The notes under the pieces are model-generated. The model searched no databases, was not told the origin of the DNA, and worked only from the letters and a program-made list of their open reading frames with translations. Both the position numbers and the translations under genes were made by a program. Shown here piece after piece: positions 22,909 through 31,725 of a stretch of 36,203 nucleotides of DNA; the stretch's first letter is position 1; every line of letters starts with the position of its first letter. Source of the stretch: Oscillospiraceae bacterium (GTDB lineage Bacteria > Bacillota > Clostridia > Oscillospirales > Oscillospiraceae); NCBI GenBank assembly GCA_015067885.1, contig SVLO01000002.1, forward strand, positions 100,606 to 136,808, in the 5' to 3' direction.

Positions 22909-24482
22909 CATTTCTGCTCGAAATACAGGCCGTAGTGAGCCATGATGGGTCGGGTCTTGCAGAATTCGTTGAAGTCCCATTCCAGTCCCGCCTGCTTCAG
23001 CCGCTCGATCTGAGCCATGGAGCCGATGGGATAGGCAATGTCGAAGTTATCCAGGAACTTGGGGTCTTTCTTGATGATGCCCGCCTGAATGTCGTTGGTC
23101 AGATCGTGGGCCTCAATGCGCACACCCTTGGCCAGCACCAGGAAATCCACCACGTCCATGAGGAATTTGCGCTCCACCGCCGCATACTCCGGCTTGCCGC
23201 CCAGGTCGTTCATCATCAGGGGGTCGGCAATGCGGTCATACAGACAGCACTTACCGGTAAACGGATAGTATGTAAAGGTGTACTGCTTATCCACCAGAGT
23301 CTTGCAGCTGTCACAGAACTCGCTCATGTTGACCTCGCGCTCGGGCACGCTGCCCTCAGCCAGACCGATGAGGGAGCGTGACAGGCCGAAGCGACGGTTA
23401 TCGCCCGCCACATCCAGTACGGTGGCACCGATGTCCATGCTGCCGCACAGGGTGTCGCTGTGGGTACCGGCAGGCAGACGGGGGTGGTTGGATACAATCA
23501 GGGGGACAAACAGCTGGCTGGTGTAGGGCCAGGGACCTTTCGTGGCCAAATTGTAGTCGTTGTCACAGCTACCGTGGTCGGAGGTAAAGATGATGGTGGT
23601 ATTCTCATACACACCGTTGCGCTTCAGAGCATCCACCAGACGCCCCACCAAGCGGTCTACCTCCACGATGACCTCGGCGTAGGCCTGCCGCTCCCGCATA
23701 CGCTCGGCATCCAGGCACTCCAGGTCCTTCAGCACCTCCGGGGGATTGAGGAAGGCGCAGCGCACCGCCTCCACCGAGGGGGTGTTCTCGCTCAGGGGCT
23801 TGTGGATCATGGGCGGCAGCTTGTCCGGGTCCACGGAGCCGGACACCTCCTTGGGGGGCAGGTGGGGGGAGTGAGGGGACCAGAAGCCGCAGTACAGGAA
23901 GAAGGGTGCGCCCTCCTGGTCCGGGGCGGCGCCGTTGGGCGCCTTGCCGGTGGCCACGTAGCTGTCCAGGAACTCCTCCGCCCGGTCGGTGGTCCAGCGG
24001 TCAAAGTACTCCTCCTCGGTGTACTTGAACTGCTTGCCGTCACGGCACCAGCCCCAGCCGTTGGTCACTTCGGGATGCTTTTCCCGCATCCAAAGGATGT
24101 ACTCGTTGTCCTTCTCCTCGCTGAACCGGCGGACATACTTCATGTGCATGTCGTTGTCGGGATGCAGCTCGATGCTGCCCATGCCGGCGGTCATGTAGCC
24201 CTGCTCGTGGAGGCGGTCGGTGAACAGGGGCAGATTGGCATTGCCCTCCACCTCGTTGGTCCAGTAGCCGTGACCGGAGACGAACTCGCCCGTGGCAATG
24301 GCGGCACGGGCCGGGGCGCAGACGGTGGAGGCGGTGATGGCATTGTCAAAGACCACGCCATGCTCCGCCAGCGCGTCGATATTCGGGGTGGGGACGAAGT
24401 CGGCGCCGTAGGCACCCAGGAAATCGGGGCGCAGCTCGTCGCACAGGATCATCAGTACGTTGCGTCGGTCTTGGTTGCTCAT
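22908..24482 (-). CDS. Sulfatase (Cys-type, formylglycine-dependent)
   Basis: The 524-residue alkaline-phosphatase-fold hydrolase cleaves a sulfate ester. The nucleophile is made from C55 in the motif C-A-P-A-R (residues 55-59), converted to formylglycine by the adjacent maturase. Metal ligands are seen in CDELRPD near residue 15 and in FTSDHGSCDND. It has no signal peptide, so unlike many gut sulfatases it should act in the cytosol on an imported small substrate. Its start at 24482 overlaps the maturase stop by four bases (ATGA), and I see no separate ribosome site stronger than the GGAGGAAA within the upstream gene's end. Substrate not predictable. Confidence 0.92.
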   Translation of the reverse strand: MSNQDRRNVLMILCDELRPDFLGAYGADFVPTPNIDALAEHGVVFDNAITASTVCAPARAAIATGEFVSGHGYWTNEVEGNANLPLFTDRLHEQGYMTAGMGSIELHPDNDMHMKYVRRFSEEKDNEYILWMREKHPEVTNGWGWCRDGKQFKYTEEEYFDRWTTDRAEEFLDSYVATGKAPNGAAPDQEGAPFFLYCGFWSPHSPHLPPKEVSGSVDPDKLPPMIHKPLSENTPSVEAVRCAFLNPPEVLKDLECLDAERMRERQAYAEVIVEVDRLVGRLVDALKRNGVYENTTIIFTSDHGSCDNDYNLATKGPWPYTSQLFVPLIVSNHPRLPAGTHSDTLCGSMDIGATVLDVAGDNRRFGLSRSLIGLAEGSVPEREVNMSEFCDSCKTLVDKQYTFTYYPFTGKCCLYDRIADPLMMNDLGGKPEYAAVERKFLMDVVDFLVLAKGVRIEAHDLTNDIQAGIIKKDPKFLDNFDIAYPIGSMAQIERLKQAGLEWDFNEFCKTRPIMAHYGLYFEQK

Positions 24483-25621
24483 TTCTCGTTTCCTCCTTCG
24501 GTTTGGGCGGCTGATCTCAGCCGCTGGCTGTATTTGCGGGCCAGCTGGGCCAATCCCTCGCCGCAGCGATCCAAAAAGTCACGGTAGCCGCAATAGGCGT
24601 CCTGCCCGGTGTAGCAGATCTCCCGCCGCATCCGGGGGCAGTTGCCGGCACAGAAGGTGTCGTAGGGACACATCTCACAGAACCCGGGCCGGGGCTGGGG
24701 TCGGTCAACAAACGCACGCACCCCGGGGGCGGTCAACAGCTCGGACACCGTCTGCCGGGTCAGGTTTCCCAGCCGGTACTCGTCCGTGCAGTAGAAGTCG
24801 CAGGGATAGGCGCTGCCGTCGGCCTCCACCACCAGTTGGGGGCGGCACACGCCGTCCATGCCGCAGCCGGTGGGGCGACCCAGCACCAGCAGGTTGACCA
24901 CGTCATCAAAAAACTTCACGCTGCGCCACTTACCCTGGCGAATTTCCTCCCGCCACAGGTCGAACAGCGTCACGTAGAAATCCGCAAAGCGCTTGGGGGT
25001 CAGGGCGTAGGGACTCCTCTCCCCCTCCAGCTCCCCCAGGCAGGGGGTGAACTGGACGAAACGCACGTCCAGCTTTTGCAACTGCTGCCACACCTGTCTG
25101 GGGTGGCGGGCCACGGCGTTGGTCAGGGTGCAAAGCACGTTGTACTCCACGGCGTGCCTGTCCAGCAGCGTTATGGCCCGTGTCACCTGCTTCCAGGTCC
25201 CATGGCCCCGGGCGTCCACACGGACCTCGTCGTGGCAGTCCCGCAGCAGGTCCAGGGACACCCCCACGAGGAAGTCGTGTTCTTTCAGGAACTTACACCA
25301 TTCCTCGTCCAGCAGGATGCCGTTGGTCTGCAGGGCGTACGTCACCTGCACATCCTGCCACTGCCCGGCAATGGACACAAAGGTGCGATAGAAGTCCAGC
25401 CCCGCCAAAGTGGGTTCCCCGCCCTGAAAGACGAAGTGGACCTTGTCCCCCGGCTGCAGCTCCGCCGCCACATTGGCCAAAACGGCCCCCACGGTCTCCG
25501 GCTTCATCATGCCGAAAGACGCCACCGCGCGGCTTTGGGCCACGTCGGCGTAAAAGCAGTATTTACAGCGCAGATCGCACAGGGAAGACGCCGGCTTTAT
25601 CATAATGCTGACCTGCTTCAT
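24479..25621 (-). CDS. Anaerobic sulfatase-maturating enzyme (radical SAM, SPASM)
   Basis: It converts the active-site cysteine of the sulfatase to formylglycine without oxygen, using S-adenosylmethionine and iron-sulfur clusters. The 380 residues show the radical SAM triad C15-x3-C19-x2-C22 (LCDLRCKYCFYAD), GGEPTLAGLDFY, and the C-terminal SPASM cysteines (CGMDGVCRP, YPCDFYC, FCEMCPYDTFCAGNCPR, and the final YCGY). The opening SIMIKPASSLC is typical of the anSME group. It precedes the sulfatase with a 4-base overlap, ensuring joint synthesis. Confidence 0.93.
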   Translation of the reverse strand: MKQVSIMIKPASSLCDLRCKYCFYADVAQSRAVASFGMMKPETVGAVLANVAAELQPGDKVHFVFQGGEPTLAGLDFYRTFVSIAGQWQDVQVTYALQTNGILLDEEWCKFLKEHDFLVGVSLDLLRDCHDEVRVDARGHGTWKQVTRAITLLDRHAVEYNVLCTLTNAVARHPRQVWQQLQKLDVRFVQFTPCLGELEGERSPYALTPKRFADFYVTLFDLWREEIRQGKWRSVKFFDDVVNLLVLGRPTGCGMDGVCRPQLVVEADGSAYPCDFYCTDEYRLGNLTRQTVSELLTAPGVRAFVDRPQPRPGFCEMCPYDTFCAGNCPRMRREICYTGQDAYCGYRDFLDRCGEGLAQLARKYSQRLRSAAQTEGGNEK

Positions 25622-25650
25622 CCCGCTGCCCCCTTTCTTTTCTTGCCCTC

Positions 25651-25679
25651 ATTGTAAGCTTGGCCGTTGAGAAAATCAA
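25651..25679 (-). promoter_or_regulatory. Promoter of the maturase-sulfatase operon
   Basis: On the minus strand TTGATT (25679-25674), 17-base spacer, TACAAT (25656-25651), about 30 bases before the maturase ATG. Confidence 0.75.
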
Positions 25680-25781
25680 TGTAGATTTGCTCCCTCTTTA
25701 TGGACTTTTCACTTCTTTTTCTGACTAAACCCCTCCCCGGGCGGTTATAGTATAATTACCACACTTACAAGGAGGACTCTT

Positions 25782-26372
25782 ATGTCTACCGACCTTGCCA
25801 GAAGTCAAACCTGTCTGAACCTGATGCGGGCCTTTGCCGGGGAGAGTCAGGCCCGCAACCGCTACACCATGGCCGCCGCCACGGCAAAAAGCCAGGGCTT
25901 TCACGTTTTGGAGCGGCTGTTTTTGCTCACCGCCGACCAGGAGCTGGCCCACGCCAAGCTCTTTTACCGCCACCTGACCGAGCTATCCGGCCGCACCCTG
26001 ACAGTGGACGGCACCTACCCCGTGGACCTGCCCAACGACAGTCTTGCCCTGCTGCGGGCGGCTCAGCACAACGAGCTGCAGGAGCAGGAACACGACTACC
26101 CCGCCTTCGCCCGGGTGGCCCGGCAGGAGGGCTTCGACCTTATCGGCAAACATTTCGAAACCATCGCCGCTATCGAGGGGACCCACGCCGCCCGCTTCGG
26201 CCGTTTTGCCGACCTGCTGGAGCGTGGTGAGCTGTTTTCCGCCCCAGAGCAGACCCGCTGGGTGTGCCTGAATTGCGGTCATGTGGTCCAGGCCACCATG
26301 CCACCCGCTCACTGCGACGTGTGCCACCACGCACAGGGGTATTTTGTCCGGGAAACCGTGCAGCTTTTATGA
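25782..26372 (+). CDS. rbr: Rubrerythrin
   Basis: Rubrerythrin reduces hydrogen peroxide in anaerobes. The 196 residues have a diiron four-helix domain (E21 in AGESQARNRY, the E/H pair of ADQELAHAKLF, E of EQEHDYPAFARVARQEGF, and E/H of IEGTHAARF). A C-terminal rubredoxin-like knot follows, with cysteine pairs CLNCG and CDVCHHAQG. The usual P-x-C-G-x-x-x in the second knuckle is CDVCHH, an atypical loop. AAGGAGG precedes the ATG at 25782, and a TATAAT lies at 25751-25756 without a clear -35 box, so a regulator may be needed. Confidence 0.94.
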   Translation: MSTDLARSQTCLNLMRAFAGESQARNRYTMAAATAKSQGFHVLERLFLLTADQELAHAKLFYRHLTELSGRTLTVDGTYPVDLPNDSLALLRAAQHNELQEQEHDYPAFARVARQEGFDLIGKHFETIAAIEGTHAARFGRFADLLERGELFSAPEQTRWVCLNCGHVVQATMPPAHCDVCHHAQGYFVRETVQLL

Positions 26373-26394
26373 GCATGATCATGCCGGGAGCGAG

Positions 26395-26630
26395 GTGGAG
26401 CTATGAGATAGGGGTGAAACGGTCTGACGCATCTGCAAGGGGCATGCCGCCCTGCGTACCCTCTATAAATCGTTCGTCTAACGAACTCCGCCGACCATTG
26501 TTGTGAACCACCAGGTTTTGGGTAGGGACGGCTGTCCCCAGCCGCCCGTGGCGGGGCAAGTCCCCGCTCTACCCGCGAGAGCCGGGTACTGCTAACATTT
26601 TGGGGGCCACCGGTACTTTCGTTATACAAA
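26395..26630. repeat. Intergenic repeats: fragment of family C and family B copy 2
   Basis: 26399-26460 contains CTATGAGATAGG and, 30 bases on, TGCAAGGGGCATGCCGC, which recur inverted at 31590-31655. 26522-26630 starts GTAGGGACGG, holds several short GC palindromes, and ends GTTATACAAA like 11916-12020. No coding potential; this fills the gap between rubrerythrin and lepB. Confidence 0.5.
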
Positions 26631-26665
26631 AACCGCACCCTGCGCCTTGCAGGGTGCGGTTTTTT
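26628..26665 (-). terminator. lepB operon terminator
   Basis: AAAAACCGCACCCTGC / GCAGGGTGCGGTTTTT with a 5-base loop; T runs on both strands. It overlaps the end of lepB. Confidence 0.88.
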
Positions 26666-27231
26666 CATACAAATCCGAAGTTGGAAAAGGGGAACAACAC
26701 GCACACGACTCTGCCGATGACATAGTCGCTACTCACCGGTCCGATGGCGCGCCCATCGGTGGAGTGGTTGCGGTTATCGCCCATGACGAACACATGGCCC
26801 TCCGGCACCTCATAGGTCTGGGTCCCGACCCCATTCATGTCCCGGTCCCGGATGTACGGCTCATCCAAAAGCTGTCCGTCCACGCAAACCGTATCTGCCG
26901 TATAGTCTATCTCCACAGTCTGTCCGCCGGTGGCAATGACCCGCTTGACAATGGCCTCATCCTGCAGCAGAGTGTTCTCTCCGCCGGTTTTGTTCAGCAC
27001 CACCACGTCCCCGGCCTTGGGGGTATAGCCCAGGGACCACAGCAGCAACAGATCGTCCTGGTGCAGGGTGTCCAGCATGGAGTCCCCCTCCACCCTGGTG
27101 ATGCGGCAGACGAAGCCGAACAGCAGCACGATGGCCACAACCGCTACCACAAGGGTCTGCAGCCAATAGTACAGATTATGGGCGAGACCCTCTTTTTCCT
27201 CCGGCTCATGGGCCGCCTGTTTGCGAAACAT
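26665..27231 (-). CDS. lepB: Signal peptidase I
   Basis: It cleaves signal peptides of exported proteins at the outer membrane face. The 188 residues have one N-terminal membrane helix (about 21-43), then the catalytic serine S51 in VEGDSMLDTL and the general-base lysine K96 in AIVKRVIA. The box E motif GHVFVMGDNRNHSTDGR and the final RVVCVLFPFSNFGFV are also present. The start at 27231 follows GAGGAGGGG. It is 49 bases downstream of the YhaN-like gene and probably the last gene of that operon. Confidence 0.94.
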   Translation of the reverse strand: MFRKQAAHEPEEKEGLAHNLYYWLQTLVVAVVAIVLLFGFVCRITRVEGDSMLDTLHQDDLLLLWSLGYTPKAGDVVVLNKTGGENTLLQDEAIVKRVIATGGQTVEIDYTADTVCVDGQLLDEPYIRDRDMNGVGTQTYEVPEGHVFVMGDNRNHSTDGRAIGPVSSDYVIGRVVCVLFPFSNFGFV

Positions 27232-27280
27232 ACCGTCCCCTCCTCTTTTGGGATAACAGGGTTATTATATGCGCCTTTTC

Positions 27281-29500
27281 TCAAGATTGCAAGGTCAGAA
27301 TGTTGCCAAGGCCCATTTGAGCCTCCCGCTGCTGGCAGGAGAACAGCAACACCTGCCGTTCCAGCCCGGACAGCACCCGAAGGGCCGCGGCCATACGGGC
27401 ATCGTCAAAGGTCAGCAGGGCATCGTCCAGCACCACGGGGCTTGCATCCTCCCCGGGCAGGCACAGTTGATAGATGGCAAGGCGCACGGCCAGATAAATC
27501 TGATCCCCCGTACCACGGGACAGGGCCAAAGTGGACCGGGGCAGCAGGTCCTCGGTCCTGCGCGCGTCGGCCTCGAACTCCCGGTTCAGACTCAACCCCT
27601 CGTACCGCCCGCCGGTCAACTGGCTCAGCAGGCCACCCGCCAGTTGGTTGAGTTGGGGGGCAAAGCGCTGCTGCAGCGCCTCGTTGGCCCGGTCAAGGGC
27701 CGCCACGGCCTGCTCAATGGCCCGGTACTCCATGCGCCGACGGGCCAATTGGGCGCACAGCGTTTCCCGGCGTGCCTCCAGTTGGGCGCGGTCGCCAAGG
27801 GACAGCATCTCACCCTGGGCCAGGGCCAGGGCGGACCGGGCGGCGGAAAGGTCCTGCTCCACCCGGGCCAACTGCCAAGCCGTCTGCTCGGCGGTACGCT
27901 CGGGCGTGTGGAGCATCTCAAGGGTGTCCGCCTCCTGGGCCCCCTGGGCCTTCAAATCGTCACAGCGGCGCCGGGCCTGCTCCAACTCTCCCCGCAGGCG
28001 GGCCGCATCCTTGCGGCAGGCCAGGGCGCGGTCAATGGCGCCGGCCCACCGGGCCTGCTCCTTTGCCTCGGGGGCAAACCGGATCACGAAGGCCGCCACG
28101 CCGCCCTCCTCCGTCTGGTAGCGTTCCACGGCTTCGTCAAAGTCGTCCATGGCCCGGGCGTGTCGGCTCTCGGCCTGTTCCAATCGGGTCCGGAGGGCCT
28201 GCCGCTCCTGCCACAGGGCGGACAGGGCTGCGGTGGAAGACGCCTCATAGCGATCCAGCACCTCCCGGGCCCGGCGGCAATGGCCGCCGGCAGCTACGCT
28301 CATGGGTACAAAGGACCCCAAGGCAGCCAACACCGCCGCGCCGACACCCAGCCAAAAACCGGGGCCGGCACCCAGGACAGGCAGGATCAGCAAGCTCACG
28401 CCGGCACCCAAACACAGCGCCAACACAAGGCATACAAAGCGCAGCCGGGAAAGCAGCCTGCCCTTGCGCTGCATCTGCTCCACCAGGTCACACAACTCGT
28501 CCAGCCGGGCGCGAGTCAGTGTCAGCAGCGGGTGGTCGGGGCAATCCTGCCGGGCCTGCTCCAACTGTGTGGTGGCGGCGGAAAGCAGTGCCTTATGCCG
28601 CATCGTTTCCTCCCGCAGGGCATCCAGCCGCCCCAACTGCTGCCGGGCCTGCAGCAGCGCCTCGTCCGTGGGAACGCCGGCCGCCTGCTGTTCTGCCCCG
28701 GCAAGCCAATCGGACAGTTGCTCCCGCTGCTGTACGGCGTGGGCATAGCGTTGGTTCAGCTCCCGCCGGGCAAGCCGCAGGTGGACCTGCCGCTCATCCT
28801 CCAGTTGTTTCTGCTCCTGCTCCAGGCGGGCAATGTCACGCCGCGCCCCGGCGAAACGGTCGTGGGTGTCCTTCAGCCTGGTCAGCATGGTTTCCACTCC
28901 GGTCAGTTCCTCCTCCAATTGGGGGATCAGGCCGGTTTTGTTGTGCTTGCGGCGGCGCAGCCAAACACGCAGCCGCTCCTTGGTATCGGTATAGGACACA
29001 TCCTCCTGTCCGGAAGAGAACAGCGCCGTGATTCGCTTTTCCAGCTCAGGGGTGCCGTCGATAGCCAAAGAGGGGACCTGCCCCACAAAGGCCGAGCGCT
29101 CCCACACCTCACGGCCCACACCCAGCAGGGTTTGGCCGCAATTCTCCCCCGTCAGCCCGGGGACGGGCTGCTGGGTGTCGGAATAGACGGCGGAGAAGCC
29201 GCCGAAGGGGGTGTTCCCCTTGGCAAAGCGGCGCAGGATAATGTCCCGGCCCTGCCACTCCAGTTCCAGCTCCCCCTCCATGGGCGCGCCGGACCAGGGG
29301 GCGTAGCGGTTCTTTTCCGCCAAAAAGCCCTTCTTGTCCCGCTGGCTGGTTTCAATGCCATAGAACATGGCCCGCAGAAAACCGCACCAGGTGGACTTGC
29401 CCCCCTCGTTGGGGGCGTGGATGATGTTCAGGCCGTCGGCAAGGGTCAGCTCCGCCCGGTCCAGCTTGCCGAAGGTGGCCGTCATGCGTTTTATCTTCAT
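27281..29500 (-). CDS. YhaN/SbcC-like ATPase of DNA repair
   Basis: The 739-residue SMC/Rad50-type ATPase has Walker A APNEGGKST (residues 29-37) at the N-terminus, long coiled-coil arms (about 175-350 and 420-620), and at the C-terminus the signature LSRGTGDQIYLAVRLAI and Walker B PVVLDDALLTFDD. Two hydrophobic segments lie in the middle (about 355-405), a trait of YhaN proteins but not of true SbcC, which instead has a zinc hook. It should form a complex with the nuclease encoded upstream, with which it overlaps by four bases. Confidence 0.9.
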   Translation of the reverse strand: MKIKRMTATFGKLDRAELTLADGLNIIHAPNEGGKSTWCGFLRAMFYGIETSQRDKKGFLAEKNRYAPWSGAPMEGELELEWQGRDIILRRFAKGNTPFGGFSAVYSDTQQPVPGLTGENCGQTLLGVGREVWERSAFVGQVPSLAIDGTPELEKRITALFSSGQEDVSYTDTKERLRVWLRRRKHNKTGLIPQLEEELTGVETMLTRLKDTHDRFAGARRDIARLEQEQKQLEDERQVHLRLARRELNQRYAHAVQQREQLSDWLAGAEQQAAGVPTDEALLQARQQLGRLDALREETMRHKALLSAATTQLEQARQDCPDHPLLTLTRARLDELCDLVEQMQRKGRLLSRLRFVCLVLALCLGAGVSLLILPVLGAGPGFWLGVGAAVLAALGSFVPMSVAAGGHCRRAREVLDRYEASSTAALSALWQERQALRTRLEQAESRHARAMDDFDEAVERYQTEEGGVAAFVIRFAPEAKEQARWAGAIDRALACRKDAARLRGELEQARRRCDDLKAQGAQEADTLEMLHTPERTAEQTAWQLARVEQDLSAARSALALAQGEMLSLGDRAQLEARRETLCAQLARRRMEYRAIEQAVAALDRANEALQQRFAPQLNQLAGGLLSQLTGGRYEGLSLNREFEADARRTEDLLPRSTLALSRGTGDQIYLAVRLAIYQLCLPGEDASPVVLDDALLTFDDARMAAALRVLSGLERQVLLFSCQQREAQMGLGNILTLQS

Positions 29501-30585
29501 GGGGCCACATCCTCTCCGTGTTCCAATGCCGAAAGGCCGAACCGCACCGCCAATTGCAGTTCCTCGTCCTCCGGGTCCTGCTCACACAGGGTTGCCATGG
29601 TCTGCAGGAACAGGCCGGTCAGGTTGTCCTCCCCCGCCCTGGCCCACAGGTCCTCCGGCGGGCGGGTGCGGTCCTGCACCTGATGGGCCCAGGTCCGCTC
29701 CTCCAGCGCCTGCTCCACCGCCGTCAGCTCCGCCGCCGTCAGGTTGTACCGCCCGGTCAGCCGCACCCGGCAAATGTGCCGGTCCGCCCCGGCGGGCAGG
29801 ACCGCCAAAACCGAGGCCGCCGGGTCAAGGGCGCCGGTCAGGTCTACGTCCAAAATCTCATAGCGGCGCTGACACAGGGAAACAAACTCCGCCTGTACCC
29901 CCTCCGTGTCCACCCGGACCAACAGCGCGCCCTTGTCCCCCAGCTCGTCAAAACCGCGTCCCTCGGGACAGCCGGGATAGGCCCAGCGGGTATCCCCGCT
30001 GCGCTGCAGCCCGCTTTGCCGGTGTATGTGGCCCAGAGCCAAATAGTCCAACCCGCTGTCGGCAATTTGGGCGGCGGTGATGGGGGCATAGCCCGCCCCC
30101 TCCGTGTTGGCGTGGAGGACCATCAGGTGGATGCGCCCATCCTCCGGGGCATGAAAGCCGGTCAGAGGGGACTCCTCCTGCCGCTCGGACAGAAAGGCCG
30201 CGCCGTAAACCACACAGTTCAGTCCCGGCAGCTCCACCGCCGCGGGAGCGGCAGAGGTGAAAATGTGTACATTGTCCGGCCAAATGGGCAGGGCATAGGG
30301 CGAGGCGGCATCGTAGGGGTCGTGGTTACCCGGGGAAATGAACACCGGGGCGTCAATACGGCCCAAATCCTCCGCCAGTTCCCGGGCCGTGTCCCGGTAG
30401 ATGCGGCCGCTGTCGAACAGGTCGCCGGCCAGCAGCACTAGGTCCACCCGCTCCCGGGCCGCCACGTCCCCAAGGCGCTGCACCAGCGCCCGCTGCTCGG
30501 CACGGCGCCGGGCCGCCTGCTCCGGGGTCAGGCCGGTAAAGGGACTATCCAAATGCAGGTCGGCGGTATGCAATATCTTCAACAT
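29497..30585 (-). CDS. YhaO/SbcD-like metallophosphoesterase (DNA repair nuclease)
   Basis: The 362-residue calcineurin-like nuclease has the motif series HTADLHLDSP, LLAGDLFDSG, SPGNHDPYD, VLHANTE and LGHIHRQ that binds two metal ions. The C-terminal part (about 240-362) is the capping domain that contacts the ATPase partner. The start at 30585 follows AAGGAGG. Stop and next start overlap as ATGA. It is part of ymdB - yhaO-like - yhaN-like - lepB, and acts on DNA ends, as inferred from the Mre11-Rad50 family. Confidence 0.9.
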   Translation of the reverse strand: MLKILHTADLHLDSPFTGLTPEQAARRRAEQRALVQRLGDVAARERVDLVLLAGDLFDSGRIYRDTARELAEDLGRIDAPVFISPGNHDPYDAASPYALPIWPDNVHIFTSAAPAAVELPGLNCVVYGAAFLSERQEESPLTGFHAPEDGRIHLMVLHANTEGAGYAPITAAQIADSGLDYLALGHIHRQSGLQRSGDTRWAYPGCPEGRGFDELGDKGALLVRVDTEGVQAEFVSLCQRRYEILDVDLTGALDPAASVLAVLPAGADRHICRVRLTGRYNLTAAELTAVEQALEERTWAHQVQDRTRPPEDLWARAGEDNLTGLFLQTMATLCEQDPEDEELQLAVRFGLSALEHGEDVAP

Positions 30586-30607
30586 GGGGACACCCCCCTC
30601 CTTGTGG

Positions 30608-31390
30608 TCAGTTCTCCCGAAGGTCCACCCGGCGCACCGCCACGCATTTCTTTGTTTCGGTGTCAATGGTGAACAGACAGGCATTCAGCTGGCAGGGACC
30701 GGTCGCCGGCTCAAACCGCCGGGGAATTCCCCCCAAAAACAAATTGATGGAGTCCTCCGGCCGCACGCCAAGCACCGACCGGGCCGGGCCGGTCATGCCC
30801 AGGTCGGTGACAAATCCCGCACCTTTGGGCAAAATCTGCGTGTCGGCAGTGGGTACGTGGGTGTGGGTCCCCCACAGGGCCTGCACCCGACCGTCCAAAT
30901 ACCAGGCCATGGCCCCCTTCTCGCTGGTGATCTCCGCATGGAAGTCACACACCACAACGTCCGCTTCGCAGTCGCTCAGCAGCCGGTCCGCCACGGTAAA
31001 GGGGCTGTCCAGATTGCTGTTCAGGTGCAGCCGACCCATCAGGCTCATCACGCCGATACGCAGGCCCCGGGGTCCGTCATAGATGCCAAAGCCCCGCCCC
31101 GGCAGCTTGCCCGGGAAGTTGGCCGGACGCAGCAGATAGGGGTCGGTTTCCAGCCGGTCGGCGATCTGCATCTTGTTCCAGGTATGGTTGCCCAAAGTGA
31201 CCACGTCCGCCCCGGCGGCATACATATCCTCCACGTGGCGGGGCAGCGCGCCCACAACCGCGGCATTTTCGCCGTTGACCACCGTAAAATGCACGTCATG
31301 CTCCTTTTTCAGCCCGCGCAGGCGGCGGCACAGGAAGTCAAGACCCCCATCCCCCGACACATCGCCCACGGCCAGTAAATTCAGCAGCAT
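30608..31390 (-). CDS. ymdB: YmdB-type cyclic nucleotide phosphodiesterase
   Basis: This 260-residue protein belongs to the TIGR00282 metallophosphoesterases; B. subtilis YmdB hydrolyses 2',3'-cyclic AMP and influences biofilm and motility decisions. Motifs seen: LAVGDVSGDGG, VVNGENAAV, TLGNHTWN, VVCDFHAEITSEK, ALWGTHTHVPTAD and GFVTDLGMTGP. The start at 31390 follows GGGAGGG. In B. subtilis ymdB is cotranscribed with rny; here rny lies just upstream too but with its own terminator and 335 bases of repeats between. Confidence 0.93.
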   Translation of the reverse strand: MLLNLLAVGDVSGDGGLDFLCRRLRGLKKEHDVHFTVVNGENAAVVGALPRHVEDMYAAGADVVTLGNHTWNKMQIADRLETDPYLLRPANFPGKLPGRGFGIYDGPRGLRIGVMSLMGRLHLNSNLDSPFTVADRLLSDCEADVVVCDFHAEITSEKGAMAWYLDGRVQALWGTHTHVPTADTQILPKGAGFVTDLGMTGPARSVLGVRPEDSINLFLGGIPRRFEPATGPCQLNACLFTIDTETKKCVAVRRVDLREN

Positions 31391-31421
31391 ACTGCGCCCT
31401 CCCTTACAGTTTCTTACTGCA

Positions 31422-31450
31422 ATTATATCGCACACACGAAAAAATTACAA
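31422..31450 (-). promoter_or_regulatory. Promoter of the ymdB operon
   Basis: On the minus strand TTGTAA (31450-31445), 17-base spacer, TATAAT (31427-31422). Confidence 0.8.
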
Positions 31451-31529
31451 TGCACCAATCCAAAACCAGTATATGGGCTTCCGTGTCCCAAAATCTGGAC
31501 TTTACGGTCGCAACCACCGACCGCCCCAA

Positions 31530-31657
31530 AACACCTCCCCCTTGACGGAGCGGCATAAGAAACCGGGCGGCCACATGGGGCCGCCCCTACGGATGCGGCA
31601 TACCCCTTGCAGGTGCGACGCCCCTACGTCATTCCTCATTCCTATCTCATATCTCCT
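31530..31657. repeat. Intergenic repeats between rny and ymdB (families B and C)
   Basis: CACCTCCCCCTTGACGGAGCGG (31532-31553) resembles the left tip of family A. 31559-31630 holds GGGCGGCC-ACAT-GGGGCCGCCCCTACG (family B-like). 31590-31655 is the inverted counterpart of 26399-26460. CCTATCTCATATCTCCT at 31641-31657 is identical to 3254-3270. I see no gene here. Confidence 0.5.
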
Positions 31658-31677
31658 CTCCCCCCCCCGCCCCACAC

Positions 31678-31713
31678 AAAAAACCGCCCCGCAGAACACT
31701 CTGCGGGGCGGTT
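31678..31713 (-). terminator. rny terminator
   Basis: AACCGCCCCGCAGA / TCTGCGGGGCGGTT with loop ACAC, then TTTTTT on the minus strand, 13 bases after the rny stop. Confidence 0.9.
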
Positions 31714-31725
31714 GGATGTACGGAT

